64,000 bases of DNA from Pomphorhynchus laevis (GCA_012934845.2 WNNJ02001110.1:17469-81468); one strand, 5' to 3'. Numbered from the stretch's first letter, positions 1 to 12,204 are shown. Translations and numbers: made by a program. Notes: generated by a model not told the origin, from the sequence alone.

Positions 1-7
1 TACGTAC

Positions 8-189
8 CCGGATAATCCCTCTCCTTTGTATATGATGGGCATTCCCAGTCGCATTGAACTGACAAAATTTGGAGACGTTTGTATTCGTACTTTTGTCGCT
101 TCGAATGGAGCCAATGCAATGTCCGCAAAGAATTCTGCACTAGCACTGGCACAAAGATACAGCGATGTACGATATTTGTAAGCTGCCTC
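8..189 (-). CDS. SLC25A3: Mitochondrial phosphate carrier, internal exon (partial gene)
   Basis: The most downstream visible exon of an SLC25A3-type carrier, which imports phosphate with protons across the inner mitochondrial membrane. The reverse strand reads EAAYKYRTSLYLCASASAEF then FADIALAPFEATKVRIQTSP. It contains the second carrier signature PFEATKVR (P-x-[DE]-x-x-[KR]) and the ASASAEFFADIALAP block shared by fly and human orthologs. The 3' splice acceptor is ttttcag at 190-196. The exon probably ends at a gtacgta donor at positions 7-1, so the rest of the gene lies left of the window. The phase joins cleanly to the exon at 1408-1534 (GE|EAAY). Family call is secure; the exact left boundary is inferred. 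Confidence 0.9.
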
Positions 190-1407
190 CTGAAAACCAA
201 AATGTTAAATGTTTTTGCGTATTTTGCTAAAAAGACATTTGGAAAATGACTACAAAAATAGCTGATTTTGATCCATTTTTTATTAAGCATTTTGGAGCAG
301 GAAGACCAGCAAACATAAAATTATTTTTATATTTCGCTAGCTGATGCTCGCGAAATCAGAAAATTTGTTTAACGAAAAAACAAATTGTGATTATTAATAA
401 TTTAGTACAAATAAATAATAAATAATTTAATAAAATGTACTAATTGATGATTAATTTCTATTTTTCTGATCCAAAATTTCAATTTAGACATTACTTCAAC
501 TGTATTTTCTGTTTGGCTGTGCGTAGATGTAAAGATGTCTAGTAATTTGTTTCAATCATCACAAATTTTACGAAAGTGCTGCTAAATCAGCACTACTGCT
601 TCACCAAATAGGATCATTAGCAAAAGCACTCGTCGTTCTTCCGCGTCTGGCTTCAATGATAACAACGTATTTCACGCGGAATGATCTCACTCTCTTTTGA
701 TATTCATGATTTAAGTTAGCCGAAATTCATGAGACATGAGCTGGCATTTGTCAGTGCTTTTGCTAATGATCCTACTTGGTGAAGCAGTAGAACTGATTTG
801 GCACTCAATGTGAAGTTACCAGAAATCTTTCTGGTAACTTCATGACTCGTGTGCCGTCTGCCAATCTTCCTCTGTATCCAGTAGTGACAGGGATCTGGCA
901 CTGATGAGTCATTGTGATGACGATACGGTACTTGCTACTGTTATCGTCGTTCTTCCGCGTCTGGCTTCAATGATAACAACATAACAATATATATAATTAT
1001 ATTATATAATTATAATTATATTTTAATATATAATATAATAATATTGAATAATATATAATATGTAATAATATTGTTATAATATTAAAATGCCGAGTAAACT
1101 GGGAGAACATATTCGCAACAGAATATAATTGATGAATCATCATTCGTATATCCATAGTCTCTATGTACAGAATTACATTGTTCTTAAACTTTTGACAAGT
1201 AGACATACCGCGATATTTATAAGTAGATACAAATTAAGCCGTAAAACCATTTGACTGATCTGAAAATTTCTTAATTGATGAAGGTAAATTCAATAAATAA
1301 GCTGTGTTATTTTCAAAAATACAGTTATTTAACCGGTTATACGTGCAAAATTTGTTTCATTCCAATGCTTAACAATATGCAATGATTTTAGTCATAAAAA
1401 TACTCAC
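190..1407 (-). other. Intron of the phosphate carrier gene
   Basis: Bounded by a gtgagt donor (1402-1407, minus) and a cag acceptor next to 189. It is AT-rich and non-coding, and contains the composite repeat at 584-980. Short ORFs here (for example 716-901) overlap the repeat and show no protein-like conservation. Confidence 0.8.
584..980. repeat. Composite inverted/direct repeat, MITE-like, in an intron
   Basis: Two 47-bp arms, 584-630 and 753-799, are inverted copies with about four mismatches. Directly after the left arm lies a 36-bp block (631-666) that recurs exactly at 945-980 in direct orientation. A further hairpin sits near 811-842 (gtgaagttaccagaaa / tttctggtaacttcat). No ORF or transposase is present. 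It could be a non-autonomous DNA element or a rearranged foldback; no target duplication was identified. Confidence 0.55.
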
Positions 1408-1534
1408 TTCGCCAATAGCGCGTCCGTATAAAACTTTAAATACTTCGTAAAGACCGAATTTGCCTAAACCTTGAGCAGAATACCCAAAGAACGTTGGAGC
1501 CCAACCTTTTGTCAATCCACGAAAGCCTTCCTCA
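1408..1534 (-). CDS. SLC25A3: Mitochondrial phosphate carrier, internal exon
   Basis: The reverse strand reads EEGFRGLTKGWAPTFFGYSA then QGLGKFGLYEVFKVLYGRAI and GE, matching the KGWAPTF.GYS.QG..KFG.YEVFKVLY block of animal phosphate carriers at the end of the first carrier repeat. The acceptor is atttag (1535-1540) and the donor is gtgagt (1402-1407). The first base completes an Ala codon split with the exon at 3098-3284, so all three exons are in phase. Confidence 0.93.
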
Positions 1535-3097
1535 CTAAATAAAAAGAATAAAAATGTTTAAACTTTTATAATATCGATGAATTAAAAAGAAAAATACGCC
1601 GTCCACGTACTTAAAATTATGGAAAAGGATAACAGGATACTTTGGAAAGAAATTAGTAGCATGGAAACTTCGAAAATATAATTAAAATTGTTAAAAATTG
1701 AGCTAATTGAACATAATTAAATATAATTTCTTATATTTTTTCTAATTTGATTATAATTAATTATAATTATTATTTTTAGACTTTTCGTTTACTAGCTTTT
1801 ACTTTGCAGTCTAATTTTGGTTTAATAATTATAATTAATATATTGATTATTATATTTTTCTTTAATTATTCTATTTTATAAATTACATTTATTTAAATTC
1901 TGCTCAAAAGTTATAATTAAATTAATTCTTATTTCATTTGAATTAAACACTTTTTATTTTACATTTAAACGATGTAATATAATAATTACAATTATATTAG
2001 AATATTCTTGCATTTACACTTTTTATATTTGACTATTATATTTAAAAATTATAATTAATTACAACATTTCTTAAAAAATTGAATTTTCATTTTTTATTAC
2101 AAGTGACTTTTGTTTGTTAAATAATAATTTAACTAAAATTAATTATTTGATTATTCTTTTCTACTTTTCTAAATTGATTTATCTAATTTATTTTATGATT
2201 ATAATGCGTTATTACTCCTTAAATTTTATTTTATTCCTGCACTTTCATTTTATAATAAATATAAAATAATTATATAACTAATTTCTCTTTAATAAAAATT
2301 AATTAAATTAATTAGAATTGCTAAAAATTGAACTAAATAAATCGTCTAATTAAAATAATTAAATATAATTTCTTATATTTTTCCTAATTTGAATAGTTAA
2401 TTTGCAGTGGAATAAATGTTGTATTAGAACATAAATTAAACCAAATATTGACCACCAATATTAATCAGAAAATATGAAATACTGGAGCAATCACGTAATA
2501 AATGTATTGTATCATAATAAAATTAATAAAGTTAAACAATTATTAATTAATTCTAATCAATTATTAATTATATCCATTTAATTACGTAATGCATTAATTT
2601 AATGGAATAGCTTTAATGAAATCAAGCATTTTATTATTTGCGAATAATACGAATGTAATCATCACACCAAATCAAGACATTAATTACGGCCAATCAACGC
2701 CACTATTCATGTTATTCTGTCTAAGAGGCTGCTTTAATAATCCTGTTAACCAGCGAATATTCGTATAATGGAATCAATACATTAAAATCGTGAACTTTAA
2801 CATTGAAATTAAAGGAAATAAAAGTAAAGATTGTAATTATAGCCCAATTGGCGAAATCAATCGATATTACTTTCATGTAATAGAAAGTTAGTAAGAGAAG
2901 ACTAAATTTAGTTTATATTTATTAGCTGCTATATTTGCAAGTAAATAAAAGCATACTAATATACATATAAGAATAACCAAATTCGTATTTCATTGTGGAA
3001 GTGAAAATATGCGTCATTGATAAAACAACGACGCATATGTGTAAACCCAATTATTTTTAAATTTAATCAATGCTTCTAAGAAATTAAGAACACCTAC
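1535..3097 (-). other. Intron of the phosphate carrier gene
   Basis: About 1.56 kb of extremely AT-rich sequence between a gtaggt donor (3092-3097) and an atttag acceptor. I see no coding exon or mobile-element domain in it. Confidence 0.8.
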
Positions 3098-3284
3098 GCG
3101 ACAGACACTTTAAAACCATTGACTATTCCTTTGTATTTATCAGGATTTACTTGAATTCTACACTTGACGAGATCCAGGGGTACAACAGCTGTGTGTGTTG
3201 TTCCGCAACTTATAATACCTCCAAGTCCACATAAGGCAAAATATTTCCCAGATCCGATTTCGCAACTAAAATCGTCATCCTTTC
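3098..3284 (-). CDS. SLC25A3: Mitochondrial phosphate carrier, first visible exon
   Basis: The reverse strand reads KDDDFSCEIGSGKYFALCGL then GGIISCGTTHTAVVPLDLVK and CRIQVNPDKYKGIVNGFKVS. It holds the first carrier signature PLDLVKCR and the LCGLGGIISCGTTHTAVVPLD segment typical of SLC25A3. The acceptor is actatag and the exon starts in phase 1, so an upstream exon with the mitochondrial presequence must lie beyond 3284 on the minus strand; I did not find it. The donor is gtaggt. Confidence 0.93.
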
Positions 3285-6200
3285 CTATAGTGAAATAAAA
3301 TAATATTAAGTAAATATTAAATAATATTAAATAATCAATATTAAGTTTACAATTAATATAATGCAAAAAGTTTACAGTAAAAAAGGAAGGTTACAAAAGA
3401 ATTTCAGCCAATACATTTACATAAATCTCAACCAGTTCTTCATATTAATAAACTGGTTCTAACTGTGTTATAACTGTGTTATATTATATAATATATTTAT
3501 ATAATATTTAATTATCAACAAAGATAAAATTTAAAAGTTAATCGCGATACAAATAGTTTTAAGCATTTACTGTTGAATCAGTCGAACGTTAAAAATTAAA
3601 TTTATAATGAAAAAAACGTTAATATATCTATATATACAATATATCTGTATTGCAAATATAGATATCATCAATGCAAAAATAATACAATTTTAATAACATG
3701 ACATTATATAATATTTTATAAATATATTACAAAAATAAATATATTTTATAAATATAGAAAATTTATAAAATTTATAAACATATAAATTTAGAAAAAGCAT
3801 ATATATAGCAATAGGAGAGAAAGCATATAAAAAGCATATATATAGCAATATAACAGAGATAAACGTTTCGCATTGCGGCTTCTTCAAAAATTTTATATTG
3901 CTATATTTGATATATAACCTTAGCCAATAATTAATTTAAATCTTTCTAATTTTGTTGTAAATATAAATTAAAATAACTTTACGATTATAATTCGTTTATT
4001 TATCTTGCTTAATATATAGCGCACAGGGCAATTGAACTGCCTCAAACTTGTGTAACTTGTATATGGGTGATAAATACATTTCAAATGTCACAAGTTTAAT
4101 ATTTTTAATGCAATTTGATGCCAATCAAAATTAGACTCATGTTTGCTATTACGATTAGACTCGTATCACGATTTAATATTCATCATTTGATATTAGACTC
4201 ATGTCCAAATCATGAGTTATGATAAAAAATAGCAAACAAATTGCGTTCACGAATACCTTCAAAATCTGATCGAATACTATCGAACTATGTTGAACCCCGA
4301 TTTTGGTAAGATTAAAACAGCAGAAAGGAACAAAAATGCATTGTCATTGCAAAAATATCGTATATATAATGGAGATTTATATCCCCATTATATATTAGTA
4401 GCGTTAATTTGTTCGGAAATAACCAATTTCTTAATGATTATTTAATTTTATTATATTTATTTAATATAATGATATATTTAAATCATTTTATTATCTATAT
4501 TTCTTTTATTATAAATAATTAATGATAATTAATAATAATTAATAATTAAATCAATTAATTAAATCAATAATCAATAATTAAATCAATTAATAAATAATTA
4601 ATAATAAAATCAATAATTAATGTATATTAATAGTACATGCATTTTCGCGATAATTTATTGCTGAACTACTTTTTTTCTTTCTTTTTTCCTTTTCTTAATA
4701 TTGGGATCAGACAAAATGACACTTTTATGTGCCAAAGTTTGTAATAAATAATAAAACGATATAATGATATATTATATTAATATAATGATATATTTAAATC
4801 CTTTTATTATCTATATTTCTTTTATTATAAATAATTAATGATAATTAATAATAATTAATAATTAAATCAATTAATTAAATCAATAATCAATAATTAAATC
4901 AATTAATAAATAATTAATAATAAAATCAATAATTAATGTATATTAATAGTACATGCATTTTTGCGATAATGTATTGAATAAATTAATTTAATTAATTTCT
5001 TATTTGATTTGGACCATTAGAAGACAGATCTCAGAGGAAAATTTAGATTTTCTCTATTTCTTAAATTATCCGATAAAAACTGTCATTCCTGAATAGATTT
5101 TTAGTAAGATTTTTCCCTCTATAAATCGGTTACGATCTCCTTACATTACACATATTTTGATATTTACAAATTGCTACCTAATACAGGCAATACCCTTTAT
5201 TCAATAGCTAACTCTACTATAAAAAATATAAAATAGCTTTTAAATTTTTATATTATCAATATTAATAATAATATCAGCGAATATACCATTATGTGACATA
5301 GTTTCTATCAACAAAATACTTTTCTTTAATTGTTAGTATTTTGGTTTAAATTTAAATGTGTTATATCAAACAGCTGTTGCAGTCTAAAAATACATCCCAC
5401 ATTGAAAATCTAACCAACCATTAATACTGCTACAATGAGAAGAAAATTTTCAATGAAGGATGATCGAATGGCATAAAAGCTCAAAAATTCAGAGTAAAGA
5501 TTGTAAGTATTATACGATGTAATATAAAATGATTTAATATCCAAATAAATTTTCGTACATTGAAGTGTACAACGATATACAGTATAATAGTTTATAATAT
5601 AATAATTTAAATATAATTTATAATAATTTAATTTATACTCTTCATTATAAGATAATCACGTTATCACTGGCCAGAAAAGTTGATGCATTAGGGTACAGTA
5701 AATGGGATTCGAAACATAAAAGGCGCAATAGGCGTTTTAACATCTCACTTATTAGATATTGGGCATTCGTACCACTTTATGCTATCGAGAAACGAATCGT
5801 ATTGAGCCATATTTGTTCATTACTTTAATTTCAATATTCAAACTCTTAAGAATATTTCAACAATCACCTTAAATGTAAGAGTTACCACATCCTAGATACA
5901 GCAGACAGAAGTGGAGATATTCCCCGGCTGTAGTTCGCGGTTTAGGAGTATACTCGTGTAAGCGATATATCGGAATTTTTAAAACCCATTAGTGAACACT
6001 CCATTTATGTTCTCGCAACAATTTGGCAAAAATCCATCATCGTGTTTGAAAATAAGGGCAGGACAATATTTGCAGAAGATATCTTTTGATATCTTCAAAA
6101 CAAACATGGGCCAAACTGAAGCTCCACAGCTGTTTAGGTTGTAAGACCGACTCGAAAAATTCAGACTTTGAGTGTTGGACAGAATCAACTGTATGAAATG

Positions 6201-6978
6201 ATTTTATCAATTGATAAGATTTTACCCAGTAGAACAAAAGTAAAAAATGTAAAACAAGAAAGGTATAGTCTTTAAATTTTAGTCAATGCAACTAATGAAA
6301 AAATGTGGATCAAAGCATGTAAAGGATCATGAAAGAATCCTCGTAGTGGTTGATAAACATCTGGTATTCTTCGTAAGATGGATCATAAGGCAACATTGTT
6401 CAGTAATTCAATAGAGTCCGTATGTAGAAAAGAGAAGATATATACAGTTTTATCAGTTATATAGTCAAATACGCTAACATGAGTTCGGTGAGCGCATAGA
6501 TCACATAATTCGATCAGCTCATTAATTGATTTGCAGGACGAATAAAAGGCTTCATTTTGGGGAGTGTTATTACACAAGACTCCTTCGGCAAATGGGGTCG
6601 ATTCGAATTTAAATCAAAAACTAGATGAGTGTTTAAAAACTAGATGTATAACTGTTGGAGTTGATTGTTAGAGTTGACTTAAATCCAATAGTAGACGTAA
6701 CCCATTGTATATTCGACTCCGCTAATTCAAATAATATGAAAAAATCAGTGTCCATAATTGAAAAATTTGAGAAAATTTTTTTTCATCTCAAAAAAATAAT
6801 TTTTATCATAAGATTGTTTTACTAACTTTATCTTTATATACTTTATATATGTCATGAACAATTGTTTATAAATGAGGTATTTATCGTTTAGGTCGTAATA
6901 TGCACTACACATTTTTATTTTTTTCCAATAAATTAAAAATCTCGTAATATGATTATCCTCGGCCGAAAGTCAAATAAG
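3285..6978. other. AT-rich spacer or long intron, no recognised gene
   Basis: No recognisable coding sequence. Minus-strand ORFs of 60-70 codons around 5979-6577 overlap and resemble no family I know. Because the carrier gene lacks its first exon, part of this stretch may be its first intron. It contains the duplication at 4462/4778. Confidence 0.5.
4462..4976. repeat. 199-bp direct duplication (4462-4660 and 4778-4976)
   Basis: Both copies run from ttaatataatgatatattta to near tagtacatgcatttt, with only a few differences, offset 316 bp. The content is simple AT-rich sequence. A recent segmental duplication is more likely than a mobile element. Confidence 0.75.
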
Positions 6979-7477
6979 CACGTACGTATCTTACTAATAC
7001 CTTCCGTTATGCAAAATTTGAGAACCAAAAAACGAGATTTAACTAAGCATCACCCCCTAAAACATTCCAAAGATATTTCTCAATGTTTTACCCTTATTCA
7101 TCCACGGATGCAAGGGTGTACGTATCTTACTAATACCTTCCGTTATGCAAAATATGAGAACCAAAAAAATGAGATTTAACTAAACATCAGCCCCTAAAAC
7201 ATTCGAAAGATATTTCTCAATGTTTTACCCTTATTCATCCACGGATGCAAGGGTGTACGTATCTTACTAATACCTTCCGTTATGCAAAATATGAGAACCA
7301 AAAAAACGAGATTTAACTAAACATCAGCCCCTAAAACATTCGAAAGATATTTCTCAATGTTTTACCCTTATTCATCCATGGATGCAAGGGTATACGTATC
7401 TTACTAATACCTTCCGTTATGCAAAATATGAGAACCAAAAAGCGATATTTAACTAAACATCAGCCCCTAAAACGCGC
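6979..7477. repeat. 137-bp tandem repeat, about 3.6 copies
   Basis: The string cgtatcttactaatacc recurs at 6985, 7121, 7258 and 7395, giving a 136-137-bp period. Units share blocks such as ccttccgttatgcaaaat and ccacggatgcaaggg. Copies are about 95% alike by eye. The 76-codon plus ORF at 6949-7179 is a by-product of the repeat. This is a small satellite-like array. Confidence 0.85.
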
Positions 7478-8506
7478 TTTGCCCGGCTTATCAACCGAAA
7501 ACTAAGCCGAAACATAAATAGCAAATGATTCCAAAAAGAACGATTTAGTCATTGAATGTTTGCATAAGTCATTTTAGTCATTGAAATATGTTGTAATCCA
7601 TGCATTCCTGTTATTTGTCAGGCACGAATGAGGCAATGCTTTATTCGTGCCTGGCATGATAAGGCATTGCCTAAAAGCATTTAGGCAATTAAAACAAAAT
7701 ACCTTTTGATGTTCGTGCATGGGCAACTTTAAATGGCACTGATGAAAACATAGTCCGTGCTTGCAGGTATACTGTGGTCCACAGATCAGTCAGTATCTAC
7801 ACAGAAAAACTTAAAATGGATAACAAATTCAAATACCGTATGCTAAAATTATTAAAAATATTATTAAATGCATAATAACGAAGGAACAATAAGAATCAAC
7901 TGACTGAGATGTGCTGCAATAGAGACCTTCACTATTAGATTACTACTATATTTAATGTTCGTGGTAGTCCTCCCAAGTTTTGTGTATCGTCACTACCTAT
8001 ATTGTTCTCTTAAATAGAATTTCTGCTTACGTGGCTAATACGTTGTGAATGGTAGATTCTTGATATATTTTCTTGAACTAGTAATAAAATTTTTAATGTA
8101 GCATGTAATACCAGTCGAATTCGTCTCATCTAAAAAATAAAAATTATTATTTATAGATTGAGAACGAACTACATACTGAGACTGATAACACGCAAATTAC
8201 ATGAAATTACATTGTCAGGAGATTTACCTACTGAAATTAGTACATCCACCTTTGAAATTTTCTAAAAGTAAATTTACCGAATTTAATAACAAGTATTTTC
8301 CAAAAGAATGATCGAAAGCCGTAAACAGGAAGTGATGGTTATGTCCACAACAGCTTGCTCAATTAACGGTTTGCGATTTGGGGGAGGAAATGTTTTGGAC
8401 TTTGGGAATGCGGAGGCATCGCTGAATCATCAATTTGCAAAATATCCACTACTGATTGCATAGCATTGCGTATTCCATCGCAAAACTTGTTATATTTCGA
8501 CATTTG
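7478..8506. other. Intergenic stretch with a hairpin
   Basis: No supported gene. An 11-bp perfect hairpin (caggcacgaat / attcgtgcctg) lies at 7619-7653. A short minus-strand open stretch ends around 8320-8500 (starts MSKYNKFCDGIRN) and may be a gene or element scrap, but it is too short to assign. Confidence 0.4.
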
Positions 8507-9060
8507 CTAATTGATAGTGTTTAAATGTTTGATGTAAAACCCATATAGAAATATGACATCGTGGGAGGTAAGATAGAATTGTGCATTGAATACGATGCTG
8601 AGGGAATTGATTTCTTGATTAATTGTGGAGGAGGAACCATAGTTTAAAAAACGTAGACGTTGTTTGAAGAGTGGAAGCGACGAGGAAGAACGGACGTATG
8701 CTGGCAAAGAATTTCAGACAAGTGGAGCAGCGACGATAAAAGATCGGAGGCTATAGTTAGTTGAGTGCGGAGAGACGTTAAGAAGTATTACTTGATCGCA
8801 GAGCCAAGGAGGTAGAGCGCGAATCATCAAAGTAAGAAAGGTGTAAGTAGGATGGTTTAAAAGAGCGTTTGGAGAGATAAGATGTGAACCAGACTACAGT
8901 AGGAACTGGGAAACCGTAGTCGTGACGAAGCCGATATAGTAGAACAGAATAATCAACAATATCAAAAGCAGAAGACAGGTCAAAAGAGATTACGACACTA
9001 CATAGTTTCATATCGCGGCTTGAATCAGATTACTGAAAATGTTTAGACAAACAAGTTCAG
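8507..9060 (-). mobile_element. LINE-A relative, internally deleted RT fragment
   Basis: The reverse strand encodes KLCSVVISFDLSSAFDIVDY then LRHDYGFPVPTVVWF, the RT motif A region of the same family as LINE-A (its intact copy has SLDLSSAFDIVDHS). About 25 residues on it switches to YFDDSRSTSLALRSSNTS, which belongs to the far C-terminal tail of these ORF2 proteins. The middle of the RT is therefore missing. It lies just downstream of LINE-A in the same orientation but is a separate, older copy. Confidence 0.7.
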
Positions 9061-9155
9061 TAGAGTGATTAGATCACTTGAAGTTGATCATTGAAAATTA
9101 AGTATAAATCTGATGAAACAATAATAATAATACAAATTTATTTAATGTGGCAAAT

Positions 9156-9172
9156 GCGTACAAGCTGTACGC
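9156..9172 (-). ncRNA. LINE-A 3'-terminal hairpin
   Basis: A perfect 6-bp stem, gcgtac / gtacgc, with a 5-nt loop, about 35 bp from the 3' end. The related plus-strand copy has gcgtgc / gcacgc at 15510-15525, so one base pair changes from A-T to G-C without losing the stem. CR1/L2-group LINEs are known to use 3' structures for RT recognition; that role here is inferred. Confidence 0.6.
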
Positions 9173-9879
9173 TTACAAGTCCACAAACAAAAATGAGAAA
9201 GTCAAGCAGTTAAATTGTTCAGATGGGATCGGATTTGTCGTTTGAAGCACTGCAGGGAAGTTGATTAGCGTATATGAATGGGCAGATGATTCCACGATAG
9301 AGGAGCAGCCACCAGGAAGGAGCGGAGTCCAAAGGAGGTAGAGTAGTTTGGGACATGTAAAAGAAGGGAATTACAGGAACGCAAAGAACAGTAAACAGGA
9401 CGAGAATTATCAAGAAAAGGAAGGTTGAGAAATGAAGGGGTATGAAAAGTTACAAGGCGGAAAGCAACGATAAGAAGACGAATTTGAACACGACAATAAA
9501 TTGTAGGCAAATCGAGAGAAGCAGGATGGTAGGATGTATGATCAAAACGACGAAGACGGAGGAGAATTCAGACAGCTGCGTTGACGATGCGTTGTAGGGG
9601 GAGAAGAGTGGATTTAGGTGAGTTGGAAAATAGACTAAGAAAATAATCGAGTCTAGAAAAAAGGAGAGATGATATGAGAGTCATACAAGAAGGGAAATCG
9701 ATCAATCTACGAACTTGACGGATGTTGCGGAGTATCAAGCTAGATGAGCGTACTTTATCTCTAACGAAAGGTTTAAGTGAAAGTCGGTTGTCAAAATGGA
9801 AGCCTAGGAAAACGAGATTATCAACGATAGGAAGAATTGTAGAATTTAATGATACGGAGGGAGGTTCGAAGCCGAGGCG

Positions 9880-11439
9880 TCAAGGTAGGATCCACATAAT
9901 TTTGGATTTATCAGGATTCAGATAAAGGCGAAGGGAAGAAAGATGATTGGAAATTGAGACAAGACAGTCCGAAGCGGAAACACTAAGATCGTGAATACGA
10001 TAAACAGGTGCATGAGCATAGATGAGAATGTCATCAGCATATTGCATAACATAGAAGTTAAATTTATGAGAAATCGAAGACAAATCACCAAGAAGAAGAG
10101 AGAAAAGTATAGGGCATAATACGGAGCCTTGTGGAACACCGGACGGAATGGACGAAGGATGGGAGAGAGAAGAGTTAGAATATACGCGAAATGTACGGTT
10201 TGATAGATATGAAGAAAACCATGATACAGTGGGTAAAGAGAAGCCATAATCATGACGAAGGCGATGGAGAAGAATCGAGTGATCGACGATGTCAAAAGCA
10301 GACGATAGATCAAGAGAAACTATGACACTACACAATTTATGATCGCGCGATATGAGCAAGTCGTTATAAACTTTAAGACATGCAATTTCGGTAGAGTAAT
10401 TAGAGCGAAAAGCGGCTTGGAAGGGAGGAAATAAGTTAGAGGAATAAAGATATGTATTAACTTGCTTAAGAACGAGACGTTCAAAGAGTTTAGAGAGGGT
10501 TGGGAGAAGTGAAATAGGACGGTACGAAGATGGTAGTGAGGAGTCAAGAGATTGCTTTTTGATGAGAGGACGAACAGTGGCGCATTTCCAGATGGAAGGA
10601 AATGTACGGCTACGGATGGACGAGTTGAACAATGTGGTTAGGAAGGGTAAGATAAAGGAGCAGATATTTTTAAGTAAGTGAGTGGGAATTGGGTCAGAAG
10701 GAGAGGTTTTATTAGGTAATGACAGCAGAACCGAAGAAACTTCATCAGACGAAACGGGAAGAAGGTGGAATAGTTCTTGGAGGGAAGTATTTAAAGAGAA
10801 GAGTTGGTACAAGGGGACTATGGGTAGTAGGGAAAGTAAATTAGATAGCTCAGTTTGTAGATAACAAGAAAATTTATCAGGATTTATATTACAAGAAGTA
10901 GATGATCGTGAAAGAATTGAGTTTAAGATTTTCCAATGAGATTTAGAGTTGGAAGATGACTCGAGTTGATTTCGCCAAAAGAGACTACGTTTAGTATGTA
11001 TAAGAATGAGATGTGAACGGCCTTGAGAAAAGTAGGAATCACGAAGATTTGGAGGGAGTGAGTGGGGAGAACTTTTAAGAAAGCGTTTATACATACAAAA
11101 AGAGTGACGGAGTCGACGCTTAGAAAGACTACAGTCAGAATCGAACCAGGGAGCATGGCGCAAGCGCTGAGAACGTCGGAGTCGACTAGGCAGAAGGTTT
11201 TTGAGGATCGACGTAAGTTCAGAATCAAACAGAATGCAGAGATCATCGGGAGAGAGATAGTTAATAGGAAGTGAAAAGAGTGAAGAATTGAGTAAGGCTG
11301 TGCAGAGAATAGGGATATCGAGAAGTTTCCAGAGTCGAATTGGTGTGAATAATGGTGGATGCGAAGAAGGAGGATGGGGACGAGTAACAGTAAGAGTGAC
11401 AAGGAAATGATCGGACAAACCAGGATCAGTAATTGACAA
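9880..11439 (-). CDS. LINE-A ORF2 segment: endonuclease end plus reverse transcriptase
   Basis: A 519-codon uninterrupted stretch. It starts in the last endonuclease motif (DPGLSDHFLVTL, the S-D-H signature of AP-type nucleases), crosses a basic linker, and then carries the RT domain. That domain has SSYRPISLLPTLSKLFERLV around residue 300, motif A SLDLSSAFDIVDHS around 370, motif B SGVPQGSVLCPILFSLLLGD around 435 and motif C MQYADDILIYAH around 465, with both catalytic aspartates of YADD present. The reading ends within the thumb. The start codon is simply the first Met in the open frame; the true ORF2 begins upstream in the endonuclease. Enzymatically it would copy its RNA at a nicked target (target-primed reverse transcription). 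Confidence 0.9.
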   Translation of the reverse strand: MSITDPGLSDHFLVTLTVTRPHPPSSHPPLFTPIRLWKLLDIPILCTALLNSSLFSLPINYLSPDDLCILFDSELTSILKNLLPSRLRRSQRLRHAPWFDSDCSLSKRRLRHSFCMYKRFLKSSPHSLPPNLRDSYFSQGRSHLILIHTKRSLFWRNQLESSSNSKSHWKILNSILSRSSTSCNINPDKFSCYLQTELSNLLSLLPIVPLYQLFSLNTSLQELFHLLPVSSDEVSSVLLSLPNKTSPSDPIPTHLLKNICSFILPFLTTLFNSSIRSRTFPSIWKCATVRPLIKKQSLDSSLPSSYRPISLLPTLSKLFERLVLKQVNTYLYSSNLFPPFQAAFRSNYSTEIACLKVYNDLLISRDHKLCSVIVSLDLSSAFDIVDHSILLHRLRHDYGFSLPTVSWFSSYLSNRTFRVYSNSSLSHPSSIPSGVPQGSVLCPILFSLLLGDLSSISHKFNFYVMQYADDILIYAHAPVYRIHDLSVSASDCLVSISNHLSSLRLYLNPDKSKIMWILP

Positions 11440-12110
11440 GGAGGTATAGTCATTAAAGCAGTTAGGAACAGCAATGATGTCGAGAGCACCGCCGAGAATA
11501 TGAGTTGGGCTTGTTGAAAGTAATTTTAGTTAAAATCAGAAAAAAGATTATTTAAAGTGATAGAGTCAGAGTCAGACGGGCGATCAAGACGAATGTTAAA
11601 GTCACCGAGAACAAAAGAAGGAGTATAAGACAATGAACAGTGAGACATAAGATCTGCAAGGTCGTTAAAGAAGATACGTTTTGGGGCAACTTAACCTGGA
11701 CGGTATACAATCACAAGTTCCAGAGGGAAAGGCGTTGATAATCTGCATATGAGTAATTCGAACGAAGTGTAACGGATGTTAACATTGATTTTACGTAGAG
11801 ATATTGGGTGACGAGCAATGGCAACAATACTGCCATGGTTAGAAGCAGTAGATGTATGAGAGGCAATTTGACGAGCAGATTCAAATAGAGAACAACCAGA
11901 GCGACATAGACGACGAATAGCAAAAGTCAGAGTGCCAGGATTCAGTAATGCAGAGAATATTGATAGATAATTGATCGAAGATATCGAGAGCATATCAGCT
12001 TTATGAAGAATATAGCGAGTGATGAATAGATTAAGACGAAAAGTATGCTTAGGAGCGAGATCGACTAGCGAAGAAGACAAGGGGAGAGATGGGTCGTCTA
12101 TTGAATTTTT
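11440..12110 (-). pseudogene. LINE-A ORF2 N-terminal AP endonuclease, interrupted
   Basis: Reverse-strand pieces match AP-type LINE endonucleases: FRLNLFITRYILHKADMLS near 12030, the basic stretch SIVAIARHPISLRKINVNI near 11850, a LELVIVYRPG block near 11710, a region like the catalytic GDFNIR motif near 11600, and a Gly-rich GGALDIIAV-type segment near 11490. The pieces lie in different frames, so the endonuclease is not translatable as one protein in this copy. Confidence 0.7.
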
Positions 12111-12204
12111 GGCCTTGTGTGTACAACGTGAAAATTTCCGTTGATTTGACTTATAGATCAGGATAACTCGCCGTTTGTTTCACGTCGATGTTTCTCAATG
12201 CGAG

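Noticed and set aside
5979-6577. Minus ORFs that might be the missing first exon of the phosphate carrier
   Set aside because: None has a presequence-like start or a donor in the required phase.
6949-7179. 76-codon plus-strand ORF
   Set aside because: It overlaps the 137-bp tandem repeat and has no domain.
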